From Dyella tabacisoli (GTDB taxonomy: Bacteria; Pseudomonadota; Gammaproteobacteria; Xanthomonadales; Rhodanobacteraceae), in contig NZ_KZ857174.1 of NCBI RefSeq assembly GCF_003350925.1, positions 186,001-250,000 of the forward strand: a stretch of 64,000 bases of DNA, written 5' to 3'. The position numbers and the translations under genes were made by a program. A model generated the notes under the pieces. The model was not told the DNA's origin, made no database searches, and saw nothing but the letters and a program-made list of their open reading frames with translations. This document shows, piece after piece, positions 1-7,359 of the stretch (positions within the stretch are counted from its first letter, which is position 1; the number at the start of each line of letters is the position of its first letter).

Positions 1-1
1 T

Positions 2-598
2 GTCAGCGGCGGCAGTCTGTTCATGACCGAGTACCGAGCCGTGCAGGCGGCTGGGGAAGTTGCTTTCGCCACCAAGGTGCCGGGCCACATCGTGCCGGTG
101 TCCGTGAGTCCTGGCAATGAATACCTGGTGCATCGGCATGGTTTTCTTTGTGCCACGCCGCAAGTCACCATCGGTGTGGGTTTTCAACAGTCACTGGGTG
201 CCGGCATCTTCGGCGGCAATGGTTTCGTGCTGCAAAAAGTTGGTGGCACGGGTACGGCGTGGCTCGAACTCTCTGGCGAACTTATCCGGAAAGATCTGGC
301 ACCCGGTGAGACCTTGCGGGTTCACCCCGGACACGTCGGTGCGTTCCAGGCTTCGGTTGGTTTTCAGATCACTACGGTCCCTGGCATTAAGAACGCGATC
401 TTCGGTGGCGACGGCATCTTTCTGGCGGCGCTTACCGGTCCTGGGACAGTGTGGCTGCAGACGCTGCCCATCTCGCGTCTGGCGCACCAGATTGCCGAAT
501 ACCTGCCCAGCAACGAGGGCGGTGGCGGTCGAGCGACTGTCGGGGGCGGGCTAATCGGAGGGATCGTGGGTTCCCTGCTGAGCAGTGACGACAAGTGA
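2..598 (+). CDS. AIM24 family protein (5' end outside window)
   Basis: The reading frame is open from base 2, so the N-terminus lies outside the window. An ATG at 23 is internal: the residues before it, SGGSLF, continue the motif GGSLFMTEY typical of the AIM24/TIGR00266 fold. The rest is a glycine-rich all-beta protein with repeated turns (GNGFVLQKVGGTGTAWLEL, then GDGIFLAALTGPGTVWLQT), matching the two related beta halves of this family. It ends in a glycine-rich tail, GGGLIGGIVGSLLSSDDK. Bacterial members have no firmly established biochemical role. There is no signal peptide in the visible part. The stop is at 596-598. Family assignment is from remembered motifs; the biological role is unknown. 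Confidence 0.8.
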   Translation, partial: VSGGSLFMTEYRAVQAAGEVAFATKVPGHIVPVSVSPGNEYLVHRHGFLCATPQVTIGVGFQQSLGAGIFGGNGFVLQKVGGTGTAWLELSGELIRKDLAPGETLRVHPGHVGAFQASVGFQITTVPGIKNAIFGGDGIFLAALTGPGTVWLQTLPISRLAHQIAEYLPSNEGGGGRATVGGGLIGGIVGSLLSSDDK

Positions 599-909
599 TT
601 TGAAGCAGGCCACAGGGGGCGAGGCCATTCTCGCCTTTGCCTACCTGAGAGGATTGCGACATGCCAGTGGCTGGTCGGCCCGGACGTTTCCCATGAACTA
701 CGCTGGGTGTCCAAAGCCGACCGTCTTCGGTCATTCCGGGGCCAGCTCAGTTCTCGCTTACTTGTGTAGGCACGAATGCTGCTGGCAGTCCCTTGGTGGC
801 GGTGATGCGGCGCAGAGGCTCAGCTGCCACTCGCCCATGGCAAAGTTATGCTGATGTAAAGCCAAGATTACATAAGCCCAAGACTGCATAAGCCCAACGG
901 AACCCATCC
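599..909. other. Intergenic stretch with no recognisable gene
   Basis: This 311-base gap lies between the AIM24-like gene and the iminopeptidase. An open frame crossing 585-854 overlaps the upstream gene's end and has no family resemblance, so it is not called. The only structure seen is the set of short tandem repeats at 857-900, listed separately. Confidence 0.6.
857..900 (+). repeat. Imperfect 16-bp tandem repeat (2.75 units) in the pip leader
   Basis: Three head-to-tail units can be read: TAAAGCCAAGATTACA (857-872), TAAGCCCAAGACTGCA (873-888) and the partial TAAGCCCAACGG (889-900). The block ends 9 bases before the ATG of the iminopeptidase, in the place where a ribosome binding site would be expected. 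No clear Shine-Dalgarno is present. Confidence 0.7.
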
Positions 910-1863
910 ATGCGCGAGCAATACCCCGAGATCGAGCCTTATCGCACGCAACGGCTTAGCGTCGACGATATTCACAATCTCTACATCGAAGAGTGTGGCA
1001 ATCCCGATGGCTTGCCGGTGGTTTTTTTGCATGGCGGGCCTGGCGCGGGTATCTCCGCCTACCATCGCCGCTTCTTTGATCCCAAGCGCTACCGCATCGT
1101 GCTGTTCGACCAGCGCGGTGCTGGAAAATCCACCCCGAATGCCGAATTGCGCAACAACACGACGTGGCACTTGGTCGCGGACATCGAGGCGATTCGTCAG
1201 CACTTGGGTATTGAGCAATGGGTGGTTTTCGGCGGCTCCTGGGGCTCGACGCTGGCCCTCGCATACGCCCAGACGCATCCCGAGCGAACGATGGCGCTGG
1301 TGCTGCGCGGCATCTTTCTTGGCCGGCCAGATGAACTGCGCTGGTTCAATGAGATGAGCGGTGGTGCCTCGTGGATCTTCCCCGAGCGTTGGGCTCATTA
1401 TCTGGCGCATATTCCGTCGGAAGAACGCGACAACTTGATCGAGGCGTACTGGCGCAGACTCGATAGCGAGGACGAGGCGGTGCGCCTGGCTGCCGCGCAG
1501 GCCTGGGGCTATTGGGAGGGCGGCAGCACCACGCTGCTGCATGATCCGAATGAACCAGGCAATTTTGAAGATCCGCAGTTGTCGCTCAATCTGGCGCGCG
1601 CCGAGGCGCATTACTTTCGCCATGGCGTTTTTCTGGAGCCCGACCAGTTGCTGCGCGGCGTCGAACGCATCCGTCATATTCCGGCGACTATCGTGCAAGG
1701 CCGCTACGACATCATCTGCCCGATGAGAAGCGCATACGACTTGGCGCAAGCCTGGCCTGAAGCGGACTTTCATGTCGTGCTGGCCGGCCACAGCGCGGCT
1801 GATCCGGCCATTGTCGATGCCCTGGTGAATGCGACGGATGCACTGGCTGATCGGCTTGACTGA
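910..1863 (+). CDS. pip: Proline iminopeptidase (peptidase family S33)
   Basis: This 317-residue cytosolic enzyme is predicted to release N-terminal proline from peptides. It has the alpha/beta-hydrolase signature of the family: the oxyanion motif HGGPG at residues 41-45, DQRGAGKS at about 67-74, and the nucleophile elbow GGSWGS with Ser110. The acid lies in the segment GRYDIICP and the catalytic histidine in LAGHSA near the C-terminus. Length and motif order match monomeric bacterial prolyl aminopeptidases (about 315 residues). The ATG at 910 has no good Shine-Dalgarno and is preceded directly by a tandem repeat. It is a single gene, followed 72 bases later by an unrelated hydrolase. Confidence 0.93.
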   Translation: MREQYPEIEPYRTQRLSVDDIHNLYIEECGNPDGLPVVFLHGGPGAGISAYHRRFFDPKRYRIVLFDQRGAGKSTPNAELRNNTTWHLVADIEAIRQHLGIEQWVVFGGSWGSTLALAYAQTHPERTMALVLRGIFLGRPDELRWFNEMSGGASWIFPERWAHYLAHIPSEERDNLIEAYWRRLDSEDEAVRLAAAQAWGYWEGGSTTLLHDPNEPGNFEDPQLSLNLARAEAHYFRHGVFLEPDQLLRGVERIRHIPATIVQGRYDIICPMRSAYDLAQAWPEADFHVVLAGHSAADPAIVDALVNATDALADRLD

Positions 1864-1935
1864 ATACGGCGTATCGTTACCTGCGCTACAGCACAGCAAT
1901 ACCGGTAGTCACCACCGCAGTCGAGGAGAAGATCG

Positions 1936-2628
1936 ATGAGCAGCAAGCCGAATATTGTGTTGGTACATGGCGCATGGGGCGATGCCTCGCACTGGCGTCA
2001 CGTGATTCCTTCGCTGCATGCCAAGGGATACAAGATCAGCGCGGTACAGAACCCGCTGACCTCGTTACCCGATGACATCGAGCGCACCAGCAAATTGGCC
2101 GCCGCGCAGGGCGCCCCTACCTTGCTGGTGGGTCATTCTTACGGTGGCATGGTGATTACTGGGGCCGGTCACGTGCCCAATGTGGTGGGGCTGGTCTACA
2201 TCGCCGCCTTTGCGCCTGAAGAGGGCGAAACGCCCGGCGGTATTTTCGGTCTGCGCGCGGCGCCGCCGGGTGCCGCGGCGATACGCCCGGACGATAACGG
2301 TTTTCTGTGGATCGACCAGGCTCAATTTCACCAGAACTTTTGCCAGGATCTCGATGCGACGGAAGGATTGGTTATGGCGGTCACGCAGAAGCCCATCGCG
2401 GGACGTTGCTTTGCGGACAAGAGCGGTGCGCCCGCGTGGAAGGTCAAGCCGAGCTGGTACCAGGTGTCGAGCGAAGATCGCATGATTCCACCGGAAACCG
2501 AGCAGTGGTTTGTTGAGCGCATGAAGCCAAGAAAGGCCATCACGCTGCCGGCCGGCCATGCCTCGATGGCGTCGCATCCAGCGGAGATCGTGGCGTTGAT
2601 CGAAGAGGCTGCCCAAGCGGTTTCGTAG
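1936..2628 (+). CDS. Alpha/beta fold hydrolase
   Basis: The product is 230 residues with no signal peptide. It opens with NIVLVHGAWGDASHW, has the nucleophile motif GHSYGG (residues 66-71, Ser68), a likely acid in SSEDRMIPP and a catalytic histidine in LPAGHASMASHP. This pattern is typical of the small esterase-like hydrolases related to plant MeNP/hydroxynitrile lyase and to bacterial proteins annotated only as alpha/beta hydrolase. The substrate cannot be deduced. The start is supported by GAGGAGAAG about 5 bases upstream of the ATG. The gene stands alone between pip and the N-acetyltransferase. Confidence 0.85.
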   Translation: MSSKPNIVLVHGAWGDASHWRHVIPSLHAKGYKISAVQNPLTSLPDDIERTSKLAAAQGAPTLLVGHSYGGMVITGAGHVPNVVGLVYIAAFAPEEGETPGGIFGLRAAPPGAAAIRPDDNGFLWIDQAQFHQNFCQDLDATEGLVMAVTQKPIAGRCFADKSGAPAWKVKPSWYQVSSEDRMIPPETEQWFVERMKPRKAITLPAGHASMASHPAEIVALIEEAAQAVS

Positions 2629-2779
2629 CACCGATCGGGTGTTCCATCACCTCGTCCGCTGTCTTGGCGGGGTGATGGCGAGTGCGGATCGAAAATCTGG
2701 CGCATCGCGGAAAGCCAATCTACGGCTTGCGCGCTGAACATATCGGCCTCGACCGGCAAAGCACTCGTCAGGAAACAAC

Positions 2780-3595
2780 ATGCTCACTGAAACACAGGTC
2801 TCGCAGTACCTCGCCCGTATCGGTTTTGATGGAAGCGTGGTCGCTAACCTCGACACACTGCGCGCGCTGCATAAGGCGCATATGCATCATGTGCCGTTCG
2901 AGAACCTGAGTATTCATATAGGCGAAGCCATTTCGCTGGACCTCGACGATGTATTCCATAAATTGGTGGTGCAGCGCCGCGGCGGTTTTTGTTATGAATT
3001 GAACAGCCTGTTTCATGCCTTGCTATGTACGTTGGGGTTCAAGGTCAAGATCCTGTCCGGGCAGGTGTTCAATGGCGAGACATACAGTGCGCCGTTCAGC
3101 CACCTGCTGTTGCTGCTGGACATCGCCGGACAGCAGCTCATTGCCGATGTCGGTTACGGCGATTCCTTTACCGAAGGGCTGCCTCTGGATGGCACGCCGA
3201 TGGAGCGCCTGGGCACCTGGCATAAGGTCGAGCGGCAGGGCGAGACTTTCACGCTCATGCAAGACAAGGGCGCTGAAGGATATAAGGCGCAATATCGCTT
3301 CACTTTAGCGACGTATGACATCGATGCATTCAAGGATCGATGCCATTTCCAGCAAAGCTCCCCTGACTCGCCGTTCACGCAGCGCTCCATTTGCACCATT
3401 GCCACCGATGATGGCCGCAACAGCATATCCAGCAACCGCTTCATTCAGACCGTACGCGGCGTTCGCAGTGAGCGAACCATTGAGCACGCGCCGGAGTTAA
3501 AACAGCTATTGCTGGAGTATTTCGGTATAAGGCTGGCCGATGACGCGCCGCTGGATAACTTGCTCGCATTGGCAGGTGTATTCCGGCGTCTCTGA
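2780..3595 (+). CDS. nat: Arylamine N-acetyltransferase
   Basis: The 271-residue protein has the Cys-His-Asp triad of arylamine N-acetyltransferases: Cys71 in RRGGFCYELN, His108 in PFSHLLL and Asp123 in LIADVGYGD. The family acetylates aromatic amines and hydrazines from acetyl-CoA in the cytosol; the physiological substrate here is unknown. Other family hallmarks are HHVPFENLSI near residue 37 and DVGYGDSF after the Asp. Length is normal for bacterial NATs (about 275). The start at 2780 has AGGAAA about 6 bases upstream. It is convergent with the repeat protein on the other strand, with only 23 bases between them. Confidence 0.95.
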   Translation: MLTETQVSQYLARIGFDGSVVANLDTLRALHKAHMHHVPFENLSIHIGEAISLDLDDVFHKLVVQRRGGFCYELNSLFHALLCTLGFKVKILSGQVFNGETYSAPFSHLLLLLDIAGQQLIADVGYGDSFTEGLPLDGTPMERLGTWHKVERQGETFTLMQDKGAEGYKAQYRFTLATYDIDAFKDRCHFQQSSPDSPFTQRSICTIATDDGRNSISSNRFIQTVRGVRSERTIEHAPELKQLLLEYFGIRLADDAPLDNLLALAGVFRRL

Positions 3596-3618
3596 GCGCT
3601 GGTTTCAACACAGCATTC

Positions 3619-4503
3619 TTAGCCGATGCGGTCGGTGACCCATGCGGTGGAATACCGCAGCGCATGGGTCGCCGATGCATGAGTTTGTATGGCGATCGCG
3701 CCATTGGTCGCTACGGACGGTGCGGCGCCGTCGCTGCAATACCGCGATGGCCCCAGCCACTCGATGCTGGTGCCATGGATACGCCCGCAGCGTTGCAGGG
3801 TAGTTTTGCCCGGTGTGTTGTCTGCCTGGTGCACGACGATGACGAAGCCATCATCAGTGATCGCCACGCCAGGACTCAGACCGTTGTCGTAGTGCACCGG
3901 GTAACCCCAGTCGATACGGGTTCCGTTGATCCGGCCTACGCGATATAGCAGTTTGCCATCGTCTGCGGCGGACTGATGCGCGGCGACAATCGTGCCGTCT
4001 TGCTGCATGGCGACGACTGGCTTGTGGCCGGTGTCGTAGTTTTGGCTGGCGCTCCAGCGTAGCGTCTGGTTTTCGATCCGCGCTACCCGGCACCATAGGC
4101 CGCTATTTCCACCAGACTGATGCACTTCCGCGATATAGCCTTGATCGTTGATCGCCACATCAGGGGTCACCCCTAAATCGTATTTACTGCTATCGCCCCA
4201 TTCGATTGTGTGGCCTTTGATGTTGCCCACGCGGCTATAGAGATGATCGGCGTTCTCGGCTTTGTGCACCTCGACCAGCAGGCCCCGTGTGTTCAGCGCG
4301 ACTGCCGGGGTGACGCCACTGTCGTACTGCTCGCTGGCGTGCCATCGCACACTAAGACGTTCGCAATGGCCCACGCGGCAATGCAACGTGTCGGCATGTT
4401 TGGATTTGTGCACTTCGATCGCGATATGGCCGGCATTGAGTGCGACCTTGCTTTGTACGCCGTCGTCGTATTGCAACCCAAGGCCAAAAAGGACGTCCTT
4501 CAT
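3619..4503 (-). CDS. Six-repeat propeller-like protein of unknown function
   Basis: The 294-residue protein consists almost wholly of six tandem repeats of about 48 residues. The consensus is roughly YDxGVxPxVALNxxG, then xVEVHxS, then LxYRVGxI and IxWG, starting near residue 11 and recurring at about 59, 107, 155, 204 and 254. Each repeat has the look of one four-stranded beta blade, so a six-bladed propeller is a reasonable guess. The sixth copy is the most degenerate. There is no signal peptide, membrane helix or catalytic motif. Related repeats are remembered from lectin-like or phospholipase-associated bacterial proteins, but no function is asserted. AAAGG lies about 8 bases upstream of the start. 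Confidence 0.75.
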   Translation of the reverse strand: MKDVLFGLGLQYDDGVQSKVALNAGHIAIEVHKSKHADTLHCRVGHCERLSVRWHASEQYDSGVTPAVALNTRGLLVEVHKAENADHLYSRVGNIKGHTIEWGDSSKYDLGVTPDVAINDQGYIAEVHQSGGNSGLWCRVARIENQTLRWSASQNYDTGHKPVVAMQQDGTIVAAHQSAADDGKLLYRVGRINGTRIDWGYPVHYDNGLSPGVAITDDGFVIVVHQADNTPGKTTLQRCGRIHGTSIEWLGPSRYCSDGAAPSVATNGAIAIQTHASATHALRYSTAWVTDRIG

Positions 4504-4668
4504 GTCAGTGCCTTTTATAGGATGAGTAAGCAGGGCGCGGCGAAGTAAGCTGCAGAAAAGCGGGGGTCAGGGCTGCTGTTTCGGAGCGCGGCACGAGCCT
4601 AGCACTGCGATTGTGAGGTTCAGTTTCACGTGTTAAGCCTAGGCGCGTGCCGTAAAAGGGCGGCGAAG

Positions 4669-5301
4669 TCAGCCAGCGCTAGCCGCGAAGGCAAGCGCGT
4701 CTTCGAGGCGATCATCGCCCCAGAACATCTCGTCGCGGACAAAAAATGTCGGGGCGCCGAAGATGCCGCGAGCCTGGGCGGTTTCCGTTTGTAGGCGCAG
4801 GCGATGTTTTTGCTCGTCTGACTGTGCGTCGGCGATGATTTGAGCCGCCGGCAGGCCAAGCTGTTCGAGCGCGTTGCTGACGGCTTCGAGCGTGTCGATG
4901 TCGCGGTCTTCGACAAAATTCATCTGCATGATTTTTTTGCAGTAAGCCCCCATCCATGGTTGTTCGGCACCCAGCGTGGCTACCCGCATGGGCAGTAAAG
5001 CACGGCGTGGAAACTGGGTTGGCCTGGTCCAGGGCAGGCCGTACTTTTCGCATTGACGCGCCATATCGCGCCACACATAACTGCCTTTGGCCTTTTGCAG
5101 CACGAAGGGCGAGCTATCCCAGCCGAACGACTTGAAAATCGGCCCAAGCAAAAAAGGCCGCCACGTGATGGTTATGCCATGGCGTGCGGCAAGTGCCTCG
5201 ATACGCATCACGCTTAAATAGCTGTAGTTGCTGCCTAACTCGAACCAGAACTCAATCATGGGGATGACTCGCGAATAAGTGGAGGGTGTTGCCGATGTCA
5301 T
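4669..5301 (-). CDS. DsbA-family 2-hydroxychromene-2-carboxylate isomerase-like protein
   Basis: This thioredoxin-fold protein of the HCCA isomerase/kappa-GST type begins its domain at MIEFWFELGSNYSYLS. A serine stands where DsbA has the CXXC cysteine, as in glutathione-dependent isomerases. The cis-proline motif is FGAPTFF, followed by FWGDDRLED typical of this family. Two starts are possible: the ATG at 5301 overlaps the upstream stop as ATGA, implying translational coupling, while the ATG at 5259 matches the family N-terminus. Neither has a strong Shine-Dalgarno. It is the last gene of the LysR-oxidoreductase-isomerase cluster, suggesting a role in catabolism or detoxification of an aromatic compound; the substrate is unknown. 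Confidence 0.85.
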   Translation of the reverse strand: MTSATPSTYSRVIPMIEFWFELGSNYSYLSVMRIEALAARHGITITWRPFLLGPIFKSFGWDSSPFVLQKAKGSYVWRDMARQCEKYGLPWTRPTQFPRRALLPMRVATLGAEQPWMGAYCKKIMQMNFVEDRDIDTLEAVSNALEQLGLPAAQIIADAQSDEQKHRLRLQTETAQARGIFGAPTFFVRDEMFWGDDRLEDALAFAASAG

Positions 5302-6197
5302 TCATAGACGACCAGGCAGCGGGTTTCGATGCTTTCACGCAACGGCCAATCGGGCGGTGCATCGGGGTGCTCGAAGGCCGCGTGCGGGGTGAAGCGCGCG
5401 ACGCCGCTGAGTTGTGAATCGTACTGCTTGAATACCAGGGCCTCGTTACGATGCATGGCAGAGAAATACCACCAGCGATGCCATGGCGAATGGATGGCTA
5501 GATAAATATCGCCGCTACGCTTCGGGTAGCGTACTTCGGCGCTGATGAGGTCGGTGGCCGCCAGCGTGCGCGCATCACAGACGGCCAGCGGCGTATCCAG
5601 AACCGGTACGTTGATGGAGCGCCAGACGTTGACGATGCTGTAACGGCCGATGGCTGCGTGCTCGTTCTTGCCTGCCAGTACCAGGCCCAGTCGTTTGCGC
5701 CCGGATTCCTCGGTGTAGTCGTTATGGATGCGGCCATTGGCTGCGGCCGGCTCGCCTTTGGCAGAGCGGCCGAAGCTGAGTGCACGACGGTCGGCTTCGC
5801 GCTTGCGTACCAGGTGATCGAAGACATAGCCGCGTTTGGCGCCGGTAGCCGCGCAGGCGAGCTCGACGACTTCGGGGTAATAGCGCTCGATGATGAGGTC
5901 CTTATCGGAGAAATCGTTCAGCGCGGTCGGGGCGTCCCAAAGCTCGAAGCCTTCACGATGCACGGTGGTTCGCGTTGTCAGTTGGCGGGCATCGGCAATA
6001 TGGATTTCGCGATCATCGAATGGGTGGCTTTCCCACGGTGTACCGGCGGGTGGCTCATACGCATAGTGCACGGGACGCTCAAGCGTCGGCTGCAGATAAC
6101 TGAGTTTGGCGAGGACGCAGGGCAGGCTTTGCCTCGATGGTGCATAGCGCCCTGGTTGGCACGCCATGAGGTCGGGTTTTATGAAATCGGGCTTCAT
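5298..6197 (-). CDS. CmcJ/NvfI family oxidoreductase
   Basis: The 299-residue protein resembles the CmcJ/NvfI family (cephamycin methoxylation partner, fungal endoperoxidase, GA4-desaturase-like proteins), many of which are Fe(II)/2-oxoglutarate oxygenases. Visible landmarks are LSYLQPTLERPVHYAYEPP near residue 32, IHIADAR, VFDHLVRKR, then GRIHNDYTEESG with an HxD pair (His158, Asp160). These are followed by NVWRSINVPVLDTPLAVCDAR, YLAIHSPWHRWWYF and a C-terminal PLRESIETRCLVVYE with a candidate co-substrate arginine (Arg287). Distal histidine candidates are His240, His272 and His277. The start at 6197 is chosen because GGAGGT lies 7 bases upstream; an in-frame ATG at 6305 lacks this. The stop overlaps the next gene's ATG. 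Confidence 0.85.
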   Translation of the reverse strand: MKPDFIKPDLMACQPGRYAPSRQSLPCVLAKLSYLQPTLERPVHYAYEPPAGTPWESHPFDDREIHIADARQLTTRTTVHREGFELWDAPTALNDFSDKDLIIERYYPEVVELACAATGAKRGYVFDHLVRKREADRRALSFGRSAKGEPAAANGRIHNDYTEESGRKRLGLVLAGKNEHAAIGRYSIVNVWRSINVPVLDTPLAVCDARTLAATDLISAEVRYPKRSGDIYLAIHSPWHRWWYFSAMHRNEALVFKQYDSQLSGVARFTPHAAFEHPDAPPDWPLRESIETRCLVVYE

Positions 6198-6319
6198 CAC
6201 GAATACCTCCGCCGGCGCATGGGTTGCGCCACCGGTGGTATTGAGCGCGCTAAGCGCGGTTGCTTCAAACGAATTTGTCGATGGCCTGGCATGCGTCGGG
6301 CGCATGCGAGCGGGGTGGG

Positions 6320-7228
6320 CTATGCGGGAGTGCTCTCGGCGATCAGCCAGTCCACCAGGGCGCTTACGTTTTTGCGCGAAGTGGCATCGGCTTGCAGCAG
6401 CCAGTAACCATGGTCGGTGATGGAATGGGCGCGTTGAGGCGATAGCGTGAGCAGCCGGCGATCGGCCAGCATCGGCCCGATCAAGGCCAGCCGGCCCAGC
6501 GCGATACCTTGTCCGGCCATCGCAGACTGCACGACCTGGTCATATTGATTGAAGCGCAAGATGCCCTTGGGTTTGATATGGCTCCAACCCATCTGGCTCA
6601 GCCATTCATGCCAATGCAGCCAGGGCCGTTGCGGGTCGTCGAATTCAAGCAGCACGTGTTTGGCGAGTTGTTCGGCGGAACGCAGCGAGCGCAGGCCCAG
6701 CGAGGGATGCGCTACTGGCGCGATGGTTTCGCCGAACAGGCGCAGGGCGCCCTCGGGCGCGGCGCTGTCGGCGCAATAGCGAATCGCCAGATCGATCCCT
6801 TCGCTGCGCAGATCCACCAGACGGTTATTCGCGGCGACGCGTACGTCGACGCCGGGGTGTCGCTGTTGAAAGCGGCCAAGACGCGGCAGCAGCCATAAGC
6901 CGGTCACCCCGATACTGGCGGTGAGCGTGACCGGGCGCTGTCCGACTTTATCGCTGATCGCGCCGAGTACGTCCTGCAACTGCTGCACGGCGAGATCCGC
7001 GCTACGAAACAGCCGTTCGCCTTCGGCGGTGAAGGCGAGCGAACGATGTCCGCGCTGCAACAGCTTGATGCCGAGTCGTTCTTCCAGTGTCTGGATTTGC
7101 CGGCTTACTGCCGATTGCGTCAGGCACAGATCGCCGGCGGCAAGCGTGATGCTCATGCGGCGGCCCACCGCTACAAAACCGCGAATGGGGTCCATCAACG
7201 AAGCAAGCGAAACGAGCGATACAGACAT
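6320..7228 (-). CDS. LysR family transcriptional regulator (GcvA-like)
   Basis: The 302-residue regulator has an N-terminal winged helix-turn-helix (residues about 12-72, core LCLTQSAVSRQIQTLEERLG). The effector-binding domain follows (about 100-295), with the GcvA-subgroup features TASIGVTGLWLLPRLGRF and DLAIRY. GAGGGTGG lies just upstream of the ATG. It stands upstream of, and on the same strand as, the CmcJ-like oxidoreductase and the isomerase; the oxidoreductase start is 122 bases beyond its stop. Control of these two genes is a reasonable inference, although LysR regulators are more often divergent from their targets. The inducer is unknown. Confidence 0.92.
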   Translation of the reverse strand: MSVSLVSLASLMDPIRGFVAVGRRMSITLAAGDLCLTQSAVSRQIQTLEERLGIKLLQRGHRSLAFTAEGERLFRSADLAVQQLQDVLGAISDKVGQRPVTLTASIGVTGLWLLPRLGRFQQRHPGVDVRVAANNRLVDLRSEGIDLAIRYCADSAAPEGALRLFGETIAPVAHPSLGLRSLRSAEQLAKHVLLEFDDPQRPWLHWHEWLSQMGWSHIKPKGILRFNQYDQVVQSAMAGQGIALGRLALIGPMLADRRLLTLSPQRAHSITDHGYWLLQADATSRKNVSALVDWLIAESTPA

Positions 7229-7309
7229 GCGCCACCCTCATGCGAGAGGAGGGAGGGTATCGCTGTGTCGGGTGATCCTCAACGCCTGTTACTTTTATCT
7301 CCCCGAGTT

Positions 7310-7339
7310 GATCTCCCCCGGACGAAGCCGGGGGAGATC
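7310..7339. terminator. Strong hairpin between LysR gene and S53 protease gene
   Basis: A perfect 12-bp stem GATCTCCCCCGG (7310-7321) pairs with 7328-7339 around a 6-base loop. It lies 21 bases beyond the stop of the minus-strand protease. No T-run follows on either strand, so it could be a Rho-assisted terminator or an mRNA 3'-end stabiliser rather than a classic intrinsic terminator. Confidence 0.6.
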
Positions 7340-7359
7340 AAGCCCTAGGTACTACAGAG

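Noticed and set aside
585-854. 89-codon frame after the AIM24-like gene
   Set aside because: It overlaps the upstream coding end and has neither a good start context nor a family match.
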